Shown here in pieces: positions 35,816 through 49,000 of a DNA stretch of 64,000 nt (the stretch's first letter is position 1; each line of letters begins with the position of its first letter). The position numbers and the translations under genes were made by a program. The notes under the pieces were generated by a model. The model was not told the DNA's origin and made no database searches. It saw only the letters and a program-made list of their open reading frames with translations. Source of the DNA: Hyparrhenia diplandra (lineage: Eukaryota; Streptophyta; Magnoliopsida; Poales; Poaceae); assembly GCA_015847255.1 (NCBI GenBank), contig JADLZK010009226.1, forward strand, positions 1 to 64,000, in the 5' to 3' direction.

Positions 35816-38235
35816 CTTTATCATAATAGCATATTACAAGAAAATGAAAATGATGTCACAAGGAAATCCTTTCCGCCGCATCGAGATTGATCATGCAGCA
35901 CGTAATATATCTTTTCTCTATTGGCACATTGATTACTAGTGATGTAGGATTTGCTCGCGACAAATCACGTGATATTTTTCGGTTGAAAGTGGTAGTAGAA
36001 GAAGAAAATAAATTGATGCAACATGGCAATACTTTATTACTCATGCATATAGATAGATCTTTATAATCATTGTATCTTTTCTCAGATGAGAATATTAATT
36101 TCATAGTGTCTAATGTTGTGGATATACTTCTCGATTAAAATGATGTCTCTTTATCATGCTAATAGAAAATAAGAAATTGGTAGCATGCAATCCTATATGT
36201 CTCCTTCATATAGATGGGTCGTCATGGGTTATGCATCATCATATTTTTCTCAAAGGGGGGGCATTAGCTCTTTTTATATATTGAATAGTAAAAATATAGT
36301 AATGTTCATGAAAAATAATGTAGTATATGTCGATTGGAATTGATATCACAATATCATAGCAGTAGAAGTTAAATCCCGCATATGGATAGATAATATCACA
36401 ATTCCATGTTTTATGAGTATATTCCATGTTTGAAAATTTCGATCGTGTGCGTGTCAAAAGGTTATCTCGTTTTCATAGTAGTATACCAAAAGAGATTGAT
36501 GACATGAGATGATAGAGCGAGGTGGATCATTCAATCAGCATATCTTCTTTTTCTCAAATTTAGACATTGGTTGCATAGTGATATGTACAGCTCGTTACAA
36601 ATCACTTAACGACTTCTCTAATGAAAGTGGTAGTAGTAGATAAAAGGAAATTAATGAAACAATATCCCTCCTCTTTATGTATGAATATGTTTTGTCATGG
36701 TTAGTAGAATAAAACAGATTTAATGGAAAAACAATTATTTGTTTCTCATGTGTAGAAATGGATCATATAATCTCCTAATCTTTTTTCAAACAAAGACAAT
36801 GGTTGCATACCTATCTTCAATACCACGGGTTGCCTTTTTTTTTTTCTGATCTTTTCTAGCCAACATTTCCATTAATTGATATAAGAAGAAAGATGCAAGT
36901 TAGAGTTTTTTCTTTCCTTTGAGATGTGTTAGGTGACAATGTGTCAATTCAAGCCACACTTATTATTAAGCAATCAACAAAAAGAAGCTTCCAGCTTAAG
37001 GTAATTAATATGGGCATTTTTCACAACTGATGTTATGTGATATCTAAAGTACAAGTATTGGGCGGCGAAGTCGAAGAATATTCGTTCGGTGCCAAGCATG
37101 CATTCGGTGATGTGCGGTGCGGGGCAAGGTGGAAAGGAGCAAAAGAGGTGACTTTGGATCTTTTTCAGCCTTCTATCTAGATAGCGAAGACAACGTGCAC
37201 GCCGCATTGCGGCGTCGAGTTCACTAGTTGGCATCGCCTGCTGACCTCACAATCGCGACTGCTGGAGTTATCCTCGCCATCCGTTGGCAGATCGGACGGC
37301 GCTAGTCGCCGCGTCAATGGCTGTCGGCACTCTTGGTTCAGCGCAAGTGGCAAACCTACCGTGAACATTCATTACGTTTACGTTGCGTGAAGTCAGGAGG
37401 CCGCCCCAGCTCCCCCCGCGGTCGCAGACTGCGCTTCTGAACAACACCGTGAACAGGAAAATAGAATGGATCCCACTGTACTGATCCGCGACTTTTTTTT
37501 TTTTTTTTTGAACAGAGATCCGCAAAATTTGAAGGCCAGCGAGTTTGCTCAAGCGATCACGGCTCATGATCTCGCCGTACAAAGAAATGGAAGACCTGAA
37601 ACCACCGAGATCAGGAAAACGCTAGCACGGTCGCACAACCTCCGACACCGGCAGTAGCTCGCGGTGGCAAGGTAAGCCATAGCCGAGCTTCACCGGCAAT
37701 CGGAACAATCGCCGGATTGTGCCACCCTGCTGGCTAGCGTGTTAGGAAGCCTAGTACAATACTACTACGAATAAAGCAGAGATAGATAAATAAGGAGATC
37801 GAGCTTTTGCAACTCTGATATGGAATTGCGTTAATGCATTCACAATCCACAAGAGGGAGGGCGTCTTCCATAGTATCGGACACCACTCGTGCAGCCATGC
37901 ACAGGGCTAACCGAACATCGTTTACATAATTCGTATACGTATCCCTGACAAAAACCATCGGGATACACCGGGAGGCACGAGTAAAGCAAGCCATCGCCGT
38001 AGCCGTAGCCGTAGGTAGTAGTATTCCGCACTCCTGTCCTGCTCGCCGATCATCAGTCACCACGCCAAGGGGCCGTGCCAGTGGAGGCATCGCTCTCGCT
38101 TGGTCCGCGGCCAGCCGACCAGACCGCGTCATCACCGTCCGGAGGCGAGGCGTCTTTCCGCCTGCGAGTCCTCCGCGCTCAGCAGATGATCGTCGAAGCC
38201 GCGCGCCCGTCGGTCCTACGCACTGCGTGCCGGCG
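35816..38235. other. Intergenic DNA between DHAK copy 2 and the lipase gene
   Basis: AT-rich to about 37 kb, then GC-richer. No gene was recognised. A 17-base T run at 37493-37509 has GATCCGC on both sides (37483-37489 and 37517-37523), a weaker example of the small duplication-flanked A-tailed insertions. The segment 37.7-38.2 kb is probably the 3' untranslated region of the lipase gene. Confidence 0.45.
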
Positions 38236-41200
38236 TCAGACCCTGGGGCTCAGCCACGCCACGATGTCGTCCATCACCTTGTCCTTCTCGGGCTCGATCA
38301 GGAGGTCGTGCAGCAGGCCTTCGTAGAGCTTGAGGGACTTGTCCGCGGACGAGGCCCGTTCGTACAGCGCCCGCGAGCCCCTGGGGTCGGTCACCAGGTC
38401 GTCGGCGCCGTGCATCACCAGCAGCGGCACCGCGATGCGGTGCAGGTGCTGCTGCAGGTACGACGTCAGGCGGAGGATCTCGTAGCCCGTCCTCACGCGG
38501 ATGGCGCCCGTGAACACCAGCTGGTCCGTGTATTTGGCCCGCAGGGCCTTTTTTTTTTTTTTTTCGGGGTCCCGCGACACCGGTGGACCGTTCCTGTGGG
38601 ACGCCGTGAACTGGTACCTCGGCGCGATCAGGGCAAAAATCGGTGCCATCATCTGCAGTTGGCAGCAGAAACGTTTTTCAGACAAATCAAATCATATGCT
38701 AGTAATCAGAATATCCAAAAGTTCACCGACTCTGTAGCGCAATATTAAGGAAATCACAAGGAACCGTGCTTCTGCTTCATTTTTTCAAGGAAACGATACA
38801 CTACTACTCTAGATTATATAGTTTTAGAAACAACAAGACAAATATTACTGAACATTCAACCTGCTTCAGTATTTTTTTCAAGAATATGAGTAGTAGATTA
38901 TATATTGTTTAAAAATGCAAGACATACCGCTATGACTGGGTGTGCAGGCTGAACACGGCCAGCTGGTGATGCGATGTCAGGATAACTTGTCCCGCTGATG
39001 AGGAGTTTCTACCTGGGGTCTCGGGTCAAGTGCAGCCTGATGCGATCAGGGATATACACCGCCCGTGATGAGAGTTTCTACACTCTGGGTGGAAAAGGGC
39101 AAAATCGGTGCAGCCTGTTATGAATCGAAACAGGTTTTCATTTTTTGATTTATACAGACAAATATTACTGAACATTCAAGAAATTTTTTAAAAGAAAAAA
39201 GATTATATATTGTTTAGAAAAAATGCAAGACATACCGCTATGATTTGTTTTGCAGGTTGAACACGGACAGCTGGTGATGTCAGGATAACACCGCTGAGAG
39301 CAAGTGCAGCCTGTTATGAATCGAAACAGGTGATTTATACAGTAATTTGCAACAACTTTTTAAGAAATAAGCTCTACAGTAATTCAATTCATATGGCACC
39401 ACTGACGTTACCTTCAGAATGATACCTCCACCAGTCGAATGGCCGAAACAGAAGCATGGAAGACCAGGGTTCTCAGTTGATACTTTCTTGAGGTACATTT
39501 TCTACATTGATCAGTAGACTTTGAATAAGAATTTACACAGATAGTCTCAGACGTCAGTGAAGATATTCAATTGCTCTTACCAAATCATTGACAGCATGAT
39601 CAAGAGATTGCACATATCCATGGAGACCATCACTTCCACCATGGCCTGTAACACAGCACAATCTACAGGTTAGATCAGACTAATAATTTATCACTGATCC
39701 TCACAGTGATGCCTGCAGTTCTGACAGATTACAAATATTAGTTAGCTCAATTGTTTGCTGCATAATTGCTATTACCATCTGGTTCCTAATCTAGAATCTC
39801 ATTATATGCTCTTACAGCTTGACATAGTTAATATTTTACATGGTTATAGATAGTTAAAGCCTATAAGCAACTTCAAAGTAGCATGTAGTTTGTCTAACTC
39901 AACAAAGAGAAGCTAGACTGAGCAAGAGAAATATTAGTTCATAGGTAGGAATGTCAAATGATGATGTGTACCCAACAATATGTATCCCTCAAACAGAGCT
40001 AGCGTCCAAGCCAACAATTATGAATAATCAACACATCAATCACGATATGGAAAGGGAAACCATTGAACTGGTGCACCTTATCACAACCAGATGATACACG
40101 ATACAAGAAGGTAACAACAAGTAACCACGAAGGCACAGAAGCATCATAGCTAAGCTCATGCCTTAGAATCCACCAAAAGTTTCTGAAATTTCGCTGTCAG
40201 GAAGGTCAGTAAAGGGCAACTGAAGGTCCTGAATTTTATTTTTGAAATGGGCCAATAAAGGATCGGATTAATATGGAGCAAGGACAGCCAAGGAATGAAC
40301 AGCTAAAGCGAGGCCCTGTTTTGGAATCGAGCGATAAAATTTGAATCTGATTAAAACTGTGTGGGACAACCGAATGAAGCCAAAAAAATATTCTGGACGC
40401 CAAAGTCAAGTGTAAAAATAGACAGCCTTGCATTTCACTTTCAGGATTTAAGACCAGAAAAATAAGTGTGCATTTTGTCCTAGTGAGAAATTGGCATCTT
40501 TATCCATTGCTCTCGTTATTCATTGCTGTCGTCATCGCTGGTGAATTGTTTCTGGCACTAGTTAATTAAGTTCACAATCACACAATCATCAACATGGATG
40601 AGAATCAAATCAAAACATGCATGCATAAGTAGTTCGTGATAATATAAGATCTGAAGCATGACGACAACCAAAAAAAGAGGAAAAAGATGCTCACCAGTCC
40701 AGTCCATTCCGTACACCTTGATGCCGATGTCATTCAATCGTCTCGCTAAATGATCATACCTCCCACTGCCACACCAATCCAAGGAAGGTCAGGGTCAGCC
40801 ATCCGCTGCTACCAACAAAGCAGCATAGCCATAGAAACGTTTTGAAAGGAACAGGAACCGTTCTTACCTGTGCTCGTTTAGCCCGTGCATGACAACAACT
40901 AGCGCCCTGCGTCACAAATCGCCAACAACAAAGGACGAATAATTAGATCGATAGGACCAGAAGGCACCTTTCCTATTCCTATTCCTAGGAGAAGACAGGA
41001 ACAAAATTGCTAGGAGAAGACAGGAACAAAATTGCAAAAACACATGTGGGCAGAGTCTCTCGAGGATGCCTGGATTTGAATTGTCAAAAAAAAAAAAAAA
41101 AGGAATGCTTGATTTTATCGGGGGTCCTCTGTTTTGTCCCACCTTGGTTTAATGGCGGAGGAAGGCGGGTGCGGCCACCAGGACTGCGTGAAGAGCGTCT

Positions 41201-41566
41201 CGCCGCGAGCTGTGGCGATGAGCTCGTACTCCCGCCCGGCCTCCCGCGCCCGGCGCATGGCTACCTCCCTCCGCGCGGACGCCTGCCTCCGCCCGGCGAC
41301 CATGTGCGAGCCTGCCGGCACCCGCACAACCACCGACGCCGCCGCCTTCCCCTTCTTCCCGCTAGGCCCCGACGACGCGGAGGCCGCGACATCGGAAGAC
41401 GCCACGGCGGCGGCCACGGCGGCCCCGGGCGCGCGCGCCAGCGGAAGGGCAGGAGCAGGAGCAGGGCCAGCGGCTGGAGCACGGCGAGGAGCCGGCGCAG
41501 CGCGAGCAGCGAGAGCAGCGCGCTTAGCCGGCCCGCCGCGTCCGCCGCCTGCATGCTCCCGGCCAT
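38236..41566 (-). CDS. Monoglyceride-lipase-like alpha/beta hydrolase (7 exons)
   Basis: This family releases glycerol and fatty acid from monoacylglycerols, and related plant members act on other lipid or phenolic esters. Exons, read downward, are 41143-41566, 40868-40906, 40695-40765, 39581-39645, 39412-39501, 39236-39310 and 38236-38652. Features in order are a hydrophobic N-terminal segment (SALLSLLALRRLLAVLQPLA then LLLLLPFRW), GREYELIATARGETLFTQSW, the oxyanion loop VVVMHGLNEH, YGMDWTG, HGGSDGLHGYVQSLDHAVND, the nucleophile motif CFGHSTGGG, LVMHGADDLVTD with the acid, and LLHDLLIEPEKD with the histidine. Exon 1 needs one base restored near 41430. Exon 7 carries an in-frame run of five lysines after SRDPE, where relatives read directly into ALRAKY. 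The corrected length is about 393 residues. Confidence 0.88.
38836..39350 (-). repeat. Tandem duplication containing exon 6 of the lipase gene
   Basis: A unit beginning AGACAAATATTACTGAACAT occurs near 38836 and again near 39156. Both copies contain ATGCAAGACATACCGCTATG, a donor site and an exon 6 version. The copy nearer the 5' end of the gene, 39236-39310, encodes SGVILTSPAVRVQPAKQIIA. The downstream copy can be read from an AG acceptor as 38928-39008, beginning KLLISGTSYPDIASPAGR and ending VQPAHPVIA. Both are multiples of three and start in phase 0. Confidence 0.8.
40985..41034. repeat. Perfect 25 bp tandem duplication in lipase intron 1
   Basis: The unit starts CTAGGAGAAGACAGG and ends AAAATTG. 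Two identical copies lie at 40985-41009 and 41010-41034. An A-tailed insertion-like tract ending ATTGTC plus 15 A lies just downstream, near 41085. Confidence 0.85.
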
Positions 41567-43205
41567 CCTTGCGACCACCACCACCACCACCGGCTCCGTC
41601 TCCTATCCCTTCTTCTTCCTCGACGCGGTTGGGTTGGGTCGATCGGGTTGGGTCGGTCGGTCGTCGCCGCTGCCGTGACCCCTCTCGCACCCAGATAAAG
41701 CTCTCGATCCCGGAACCGTCGCGCCGGCACCGCCCTAAAAATGGATCCTCTCCAGCGCAATCCTCTTCCACATCAACCGCCGCCACCCAAACAAAAAAAA
41801 AAAAAGTCGTGCTCGTCCTTCTATCGATTTAGCACCCTCTCCTTTAGCCGCCCGCCGCCGATTCTCCTATCGCACGCAACCAAGGGAGTGGCCGGAAAAA
41901 TCGCCGGTGAAAAAGGAGAAGTTGAGTAGGGCTTCGTGAGTCGCGAGTGGGAGTGGAGGCGAAGGTTTTATAGCCGTCGCTCGCGACCCACCGGGAGAGG
42001 GGTGGAGAAGGAAAGGAAGGGCAGGCGGAGGCGGCAAGAGAGGGAGAGGCCGAGAGGGAGAGAGAGCACCGCGAGTATGAATGGATCGAACGAGTCGTGT
42101 CTGTTGCCGGGCCGCGGCGGGCGGGGATCGTGGCCGCACACGGGCCCACGTGGCGGGGAACGAATGGGGCCCCACACACAGCAGCCTCCAAACATGTGGA
42201 CGGCGAAAAGCGGCAGGCCGCGTGGCGCCACCGTAGCGGCGTGGGGACCGGCGGGTATAGTGGGCCCAGTGTGTCAGCGGGTTTGGGTGGGCGACCGGTC
42301 GCCGTCGCTTATCTCCTTTGTTATCTCCACCGGGGGCCTAGGCATCGTCGCGACTCGGGGGCGGGGCGGCTCTCGTCGTCGTCGTCATCTCTAGATTCTC
42401 GAGGGCCGCCCGCCCGGCCTGTGGCGTGGAAGGGGCGGACCGGCATAGGGGCATCTGGAAAATTCGGGAGCGTCGCCGCATATGCCGGGGCCCACCCGCA
42501 CACACTACTAGAAGGACTGGGCGTGTGGTGCCCGTGTGCCCTTGTGCGGGCACGATCTCTCGGCGCGGTACTGACTGACCAGTGAGTGCTCCGTATTTTA
42601 CTAGGGCCGGCCCGGCGGTCCGGGACAAAAACACGGCGCGGTGAGAGGCCGCGACGCGCCGCGGGCGTTCGAGCGCGGCGGACCGCGCGTTTGCGAATTG
42701 CGATCACGATAAAACACGCTCGTCCGGAAATGTCGGGGTCACGGCGGATTATCTCAAGATCAAGAAGAAGAAGGACGTAGGCGTGCGTTGCTTTGGGCAA
42801 ACAAGAGGGCCAGAGAGGGGCGTAGGTGTGCGGGAAATGTTCGGTTCTGGTTTGCCGGCGGTGGCGGACGTGTAGGCAGCCACGTACGAGCTGCGCGATC
42901 TGGGAGAGGGCCACGCCGCACTTCCGTGGTGGGGGCAGGCAGCCGGCGTGCCCGTGACTCTGGAAATATCCTTGTGCTGTGGTGGCCAGTCAGCCATGTA
43001 CTCCTACCACCACCCAACGGAACGGACCCGCCCGTTAACATGTTTGTGATTGATGAATGTATGCATGTGCTTACTCGTTCGTAAACAGTTTGATTTGTGA
43101 TGATTACCTTGTTTTGTTTTAGAATGATGATTACCTTGTTTAGCCAGGAGAAATTCCTACGCGAGTCGATGGGTGGCGATACATACGAGGATCGGAGCCG
43201 ATTAT

Positions 43206-43425
43206 GGTCGGACTTATTCACATTTGAGCAGATGATGTGCAGTGCATGGACAGTACAGATTAATAAGGTGATGAAGGACACTTCTTTCAATCATAAATTC
43301 ATATAACCCATTACGGTCCACCTTATTCACATTTGAGCAGATGATTGTGCATGGACAGTAGAGATTAATAAGGTGATAAATGATAATGGCACCGGCCTCT
43401 TTCATCAATCATAAATTCATATAAT
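43206..43425. repeat. Tandem direct repeat with 109 bp period
   Basis: Both units contain TTATTCACATTTGAGCAGAT, ATTAATAAGGTGAT and CAATCATAAATTCATATAA. The first spans about 43206-43306 and the second 43315-43425, with small indels. No coding role is visible. Confidence 0.8.
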
Positions 43426-43736
43426 AACACATGTGCACGCACGTCTCTGTCCAGTTCCCTATTCAATAAAAATGGAGGACGTTTGAAATATGTCTTATTC
43501 ATACAGTACACAGTAGCTATTGATAGCTAGCGACATGATGCATGGTCCTTACTATTTTTGCTAATATAATAAAACAGCCCCATCCCTCATTCGATACATA
43601 CATTGTACCACCATGTACTAACCGTACGTGCAAATTGATGAACCACGCTACAAGCGCTTAATTATTATTAAGCTGCACTGCCGTCAGAGAGGGGCAATCA
43701 CATCCAACTACCTGCGAGGCTGCGACGACTAATCTT

Positions 43737-43805
43737 ACGTATACTAGTAGTAACAATATAACTCGCAGAGTACGTATACTAGTAGTAACAATAACGCGCA
43801 GAGTA
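43737..43805. repeat. 35 bp tandem duplication
   Basis: ACGTATACTAGTAGTAACAA begins both units at 43737 and 43772, and GCAGAGT ends both. The copies differ by a one-base gap and a substitution. Confidence 0.8.
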
Positions 43806-44861
43806 AGACCCATTTCGCGTGTGGTGTGCGCGACCCAGTCTGTTACGGCCGGCCGGCCGGCCGTGGATGAAGACCAAACCGCGCAAAGCACGGCGAGCTC
43901 ACAGACTCACAATGGGTCGGTCAGGTCAGGCCGTCCCAAACGCAGGAAGGGAACGGAACGGGTCCAGCACGGCGCGCTCGACGAGTTTGAAGGACCCCAA
44001 CCGCCACCACTGAACACGGAGAAGAGCGCTAGCGTTATCTCTTTTATCTGGCCGCGCAGCAATTGATTACTCCTCCACGGACCACGGCGCGCGGCGGCGC
44101 GGCTGTGCGGTTGTGACGTGCCCAGGCCCAACCAAGGAAGCTGCCGACCAAACGAATCGAGAACCGCGGTGCGCCGCAAGAGCACTCACGGCTCTCGGCC
44201 GTCCACCGGTCCACGTACGATCCCGACCCGCGCCCCCATGCTCTGCTCATCACGGAATCTATATCCAGGCCGCGGCGAACGGGATCGCCGCCGGCCGGTC
44301 TCTTGCACGCAAACGCAAAGGCGCTGTGCACGGGAGATGGGCTGGCGCGCCAATAATTTGCCCTACAGAAGAATAGATACGCTGCATGAGAGCGTACGTC
44401 TTCTGTATTCGAGAAGAATGAACAGGCCTCGCCCTTCTCGAGTGGCTAGGCCGTAATGCCAAACGGTTTCGATCAACACGTACGAGATCTTTTCACCCTT
44501 TCGTGGTTGTGGTCGAGTTTGCACTAAGCTGTAAGCTCCTGCCACATTATATACGCTGGGAAAACGTGCTGAATGCAAATGTTGTGTCGTCGTTTGGAAG
44601 ATTTGGTGGCTGCACTCGCTGTCGGTGTGGAGAAATTTGAGCTCCCGGCAAGGCAACAAATTAAAGGAAGGCGACGGCTGTAATGATGATGTGTACGTCC
44701 TGGAATATTTTAATTTGGGCGTAAATGAACTATCGCATGTTCGAAGGAAGATAAAACTCGCCGGTGACTGCTCTCTGCGAAAAAAAGTGCTCCTGTTTTT
44801 TTTTTAAAAAAAAATAATAATGTGCCGCAGAACGCAATAGATTCCAGCACGTTTAAGCTTC

Positions 44862-44929
44862 AGCTCTTCGTTTTTTTCTCCCACAACGGTAAAACCGAAT
44901 TTCATTACAGAGTTTGAGCTCTTCGTTTT
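44862..44929 (-). mobile_element. 42 bp insertion with 13 bp direct repeats
   Basis: AGCTCTTCGTTTT flanks at 44862-44874 and 44917-44929. The insert begins TTTCTCCCACAACGG and contains AAACCGAATTTCATTACAGA. Read on the minus strand it ends GGGAGAAA plus the A-run of the flank, consistent with a truncated non-LTR retroposon. Confidence 0.6.
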
Positions 44930-44945
44930 GTGACTCGACGCTAAA

Positions 44946-45060
44946 GGATATCCTCTGAATTATCCAAGATGCCACGTAAACTAGCGGTGTTCCCAAAGGC
45001 GGTTAGGCTTATGTATATGTGTTATATGTGTTATGGATATCCTCTGAATTATCCAAGATG
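44946..45060. repeat. Perfect 26 bp direct repeat flanking 63 bp
   Basis: GGATATCCTCTGAATTATCC followed by AAGATG is present at 44946-44971 and 45035-45060. The intervening 63 bp has no A-tail, so the pair may be a local duplication rather than a retroposon footprint. Confidence 0.8.
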
Positions 45061-45974
45061 ACACAAGGAATGCGATAAAAAAAAACGTACGAAGTCAGCA
45101 TGCACGAAAAAAAAACATAGCATGTCGAATGCCGCCCTCGACTGATGATTGATCTGGCGGAGAAAACAAAGCCGTTGCTTCAAAAGCAGTAGCCAGTAGC
45201 CATTCACACGCTACAGAGGTACGAGTAACAGGCAAAGGTAATGTACGTTCGGCCTGCTCGAGTATATGCGCGCAACCCATCAGCTTGGTACATAAAGACA
45301 TCAAATCGATTGCTCTTCAGGCTAGCGTGCAATTTCCCCATTTTTTGACGGCTGACATTGACTATTAACAATCATGTTATAGACACTATTTCCCGCAAAC
45401 ATTTTCTGACCCCAAGCACATGTGATGTTGGACAGGATTCAAGCGTCAACAGAAGGATTAGGCGTAACAGCCAAAACAAACTATGTTTAACCGGGGCGTG
45501 TGACCTTTTTTAGTTTTTGACAATTCTCTAGATCAATGGTATACATCATATACGATCTATAGATGACTCGGCAATCCGAAAAAGTAAACCTTGTAAGCTA
45601 CTTCAGACACGCACGAAAAGCAAGTTCCTAGAGACCTGGTAGTGAAATGAACGACATTCAGGGGTTGGGTTAGACCCGTAACAAGTGCACAGCATGGCAC
45701 GGGGTTCAACAATGATCACACCATGTACAACATGACAGCCCTATTGCTAGAAATGCGTGTCCCAAAGTACCTAAAAAACAAAACGGCCTGTTACATCGGG
45801 GCTAGAAATGAAAAAAAAAAGTTATATTACAAGCACAACACAGGGCATGCATTGATTGCACAAGTCACCCAGACATGATCGAACCGAATCTGGATTTTCC
45901 TTTTAAACTTCGGCTGATGCCATGGCTCTCAGTCGTGGTAGAATGTCTTTCTGTCTTGACCTATCAAAATTTCA

Positions 45975-46026
45975 TGGTGCTTAGGTGTTGAGACAAATGT
46001 TGGTGCTTAGGTGTTGAGACAAATGT
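45975..46026. repeat. Perfect 26 bp tandem duplication in the kinase 3' region
   Basis: TGGTGCTTAGGTGTTGAGAC followed by AAATGT occurs twice, at 45975-46000 and 46001-46026. It lies within 35 bp downstream of the predicted kinase stop codon, so it should be transcribed. Confidence 0.85.
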
Positions 46027-46056
46027 TAAGCCACCCAGAATCCAATAGCAATTGCC

Positions 46057-49000
46057 TCATGAAGATATTGGCTCGTAAGAAAAAAGAAAGCCATGGATGT
46101 TTCAATGCTTCTGAGGCACTTGGGCGCTTCTTTGGGTTCACCTCTAGAAGGTACGCAACAAAGTCAATAAACCCTTGATCAGCCATGGGCAAGCGGTGCC
46201 GCAAGGATGTCTTTTTCGGAATCAAGTATTCAAGCCTGTTACTTTCCTGAAGCACAATGAAATGCAAGTTTCAATGCTATATCATAATGAAAGATTTACT
46301 AAAATAAGGTATGCTGCTCATGTTATAGGGTAAAGTTACTGAATGACGCCCCTCTGAAGAGCACAAACCTGATTTCTTTCATACAACATGTGGTTCTTTG
46401 TGAAATATTTGTAGGTGTCCTGTCCCTGTGCAAGCATAGCTTGTTCTATGGAGCCAATGATGCCCATCACACGAGCAAGTAATGTTGCAGGAGAATCATT
46501 TTGGAAAAGGACCTGAAAAGCATAGAGACGCACACATCAGCTTCCATGCACCATACAAGCATATAACAGAAAATAGATAAAACAGACACCTTGAAACAAA
46601 ATAATAATAATAAGCTCCATAGCTTCTAAGAATCACCATGCTTCCCAGTTCCCACTCTAATTATCAGCAGTGGGCAACGAATTATAAATACATGATCTTA
46701 CAGCGACAAGAACATCAAAAGTAGAATGGAGCACACTAAGAGGTATAAAATGAGATATCTTATTTTGTTTTATGACATCCCTCTCTTGCATTATGTGTTT
46801 GTTTCTATCTCCTTTAAATTACCAGAACATCATGAACAACCATAACCATAAGTATAGAAGTAACAGCTAAAAGCAATAGTAGCCAATATGCAGTAACCAC
46901 TTACATTTCCAGTGCAAAGTTCTGCTAATATACAACCAAGTGACCATATATCTATCTTTTTTTGTCATAAGGCAAGCCCAGTATAACCTCAGGTGCACGG
47001 TAAGATCGTGATTGCACATATGAACATAGATGATCTGTCTCAAAGCAGCTGCTCCCAAGATCAATTACTTTTATTTCACATCTGCTGTAGCTCTTTACCA
47101 ATATGTTTTCTGGCTTTAAATCACAGTGGATTAGACCAAGACCATGCAGAAACTGCAGCGCCTCCAGACACTGAATAGCTATTGACTGTCAAGGGGTACA
47201 ACAAAGGAAAATATTAAATCTCTATGTGAAAAATTATAGTCTCATGTTTCGTTATTGGTCATGAAACAATAAGTCAATATCAGTACATATAATAATTCAG
47301 TAATACCTGCAGTCTTGGCATTGTGAAGTAAACCTCACCCCCTGATTCTCTGTTGAATTTCTGAAACTCATACAGGTTTGCCTTCAGAAGTTCACAGACT
47401 ATCAGCAAATGCTCCTGCAAACAATAAGCAATGTTGTGACTTGAAAGCCATTTGTTTTGGAAAAAGAGTCATTTATCAACCCTGAACTCTGAAACTCCGT
47501 TCAATTTACAACTTACTAAATGCCTATAAGCAGTATCTAGCCATTCTAATGGATGTTGAAGAATCAAAAAATAGTTTTTTGCTAACATGGCAGAATTTGT
47601 TACAAGATGAGATGTGAATGCCACAGATTTGCAAACACCATTGCATGGAAATTAACAAAAATGCATTCTAATGGATCACCTAAGGATAATCTTAACATGC
47701 GACTTCAATAACAAGACTCTTGGTCTATGAAATGCTGTGGCACACAACCATTCATATTCAGAGAATGAAACGTATAGTTACATTACATACATACATTACA
47801 TGCCAAATCATGTTAATTCAAGAAACATTCACTTTAATAGTTAACGTGGAGTACAAAACATGTATTGAATTAGTAGAATTTCAAACATACAAGAATGCAA
47901 CATTAATATTTACTACTTCATCGACTTATTGAGATAACATATGTCAGCAAGCACTGGAGTTGTAATAAATTCAATTCGAAATTAAATAACACTGAAAAAT
48001 GATCTAGCAAGAGTAAAAGTTCAAATTTACCCGATAGTAGAAGTAATCATACAGACGTAAAAGGTGGTACTTGTCAGCTGGATCATGCTTGTTAACATAC
48101 TTCAGGAGCTTGATCTCATCAAGGCTCTGATCGAAAAAATCTTTGTTATTTTTTATAATTTTAACACATACATCCATTCCTGTGTGCAAATCATGTGCCT
48201 GGATGGCTTTGCTGAATGCAGCTGAACCCAAATACTCTGATACATGATAACGCCCCGCAATGACAGAATTGAGAACAACATGGAAATTTTTGTCTTCTTC
48301 AAAACCAGTTCTGATAATTAATAGGAGGTGATGTTAGAAGACATAAATAAAATACTTAAAAAAACAAAGTGTAGGTGTCACACTCACAGGCACACCACAA
48401 GGACCATAGATGACTGGAAATCACCATATCATTTTTCATGCTTTATAGTAAATTAAAAGATGGAACAAACATTTAAAGGCAGTACCTGTTTTTCTATGCA
48501 CAATCTTAAGATTGAACGTTTCAAACTCTTCCTCCTGTGCCTTTATCTGCCTGACTTGCTCTTGCAATGCTGCTGCTTCCTCATCATCCAAGTTGGTTCC
48601 AGTGTCTTCTTCTTGTGCATCATCTAGTTTGTGATGCCGAGCATTCGTTATGTCCTCTGTCTCATCATACGATGCACTTGAATTTCTTGATCTAACAACA
48701 TCAGATGTCATTTCATCTCTAGAGCTCCTTAGAGAAGACTCGCTGTTCTTTTTTCCTCCATGTGGCAAGCATATCATCTGATACCAAGCCATTTTGACAG
48801 TCATCAGGATCGTTAATGCAATACATTTCATCCTTCTTTGACCACAAAGATTTAGCATCAGAGTCATGATTTTTCCCAGAATGCAAAGGTGGAGGAAAAG
48901 AAAATCCACCATCAGCCGCTCCTGGAGGTAGATTGCCCTTCTCAGCGTAAATGATTTGGTCATGTTTTGCTCCTTTAGCACCTACTCTCTTCTTTTCGGT

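Larger units (their letters stand above)
41567..45900. other. Promoter side of the lipase gene and intergenic DNA
   Basis: From 41.6 to 43.0 kb the DNA is very GC-rich, giving long overlapping frames on both strands with no family match. It is best read as the 5' flank of the lipase gene. From 43 to 45.9 kb the DNA is mixed, with the local repeats listed separately and no gene recognised. The part nearest 45.9 kb probably holds the 3' untranslated region of the kinase gene. Confidence 0.5.

Noticed and set aside
41115..41786. A long minus-strand frame over the lipase first exon and promoter
   Set aside because: Only its last third matches the lipase. The upstream part is GC-rich promoter-like sequence, and the hydrophobic N terminus lies in another frame.
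41844..42914. Several 100-200 codon frames on both strands
   Set aside because: They overlap each other in GC-rich DNA and are rich in arginine, proline and serine, as expected from composition alone.
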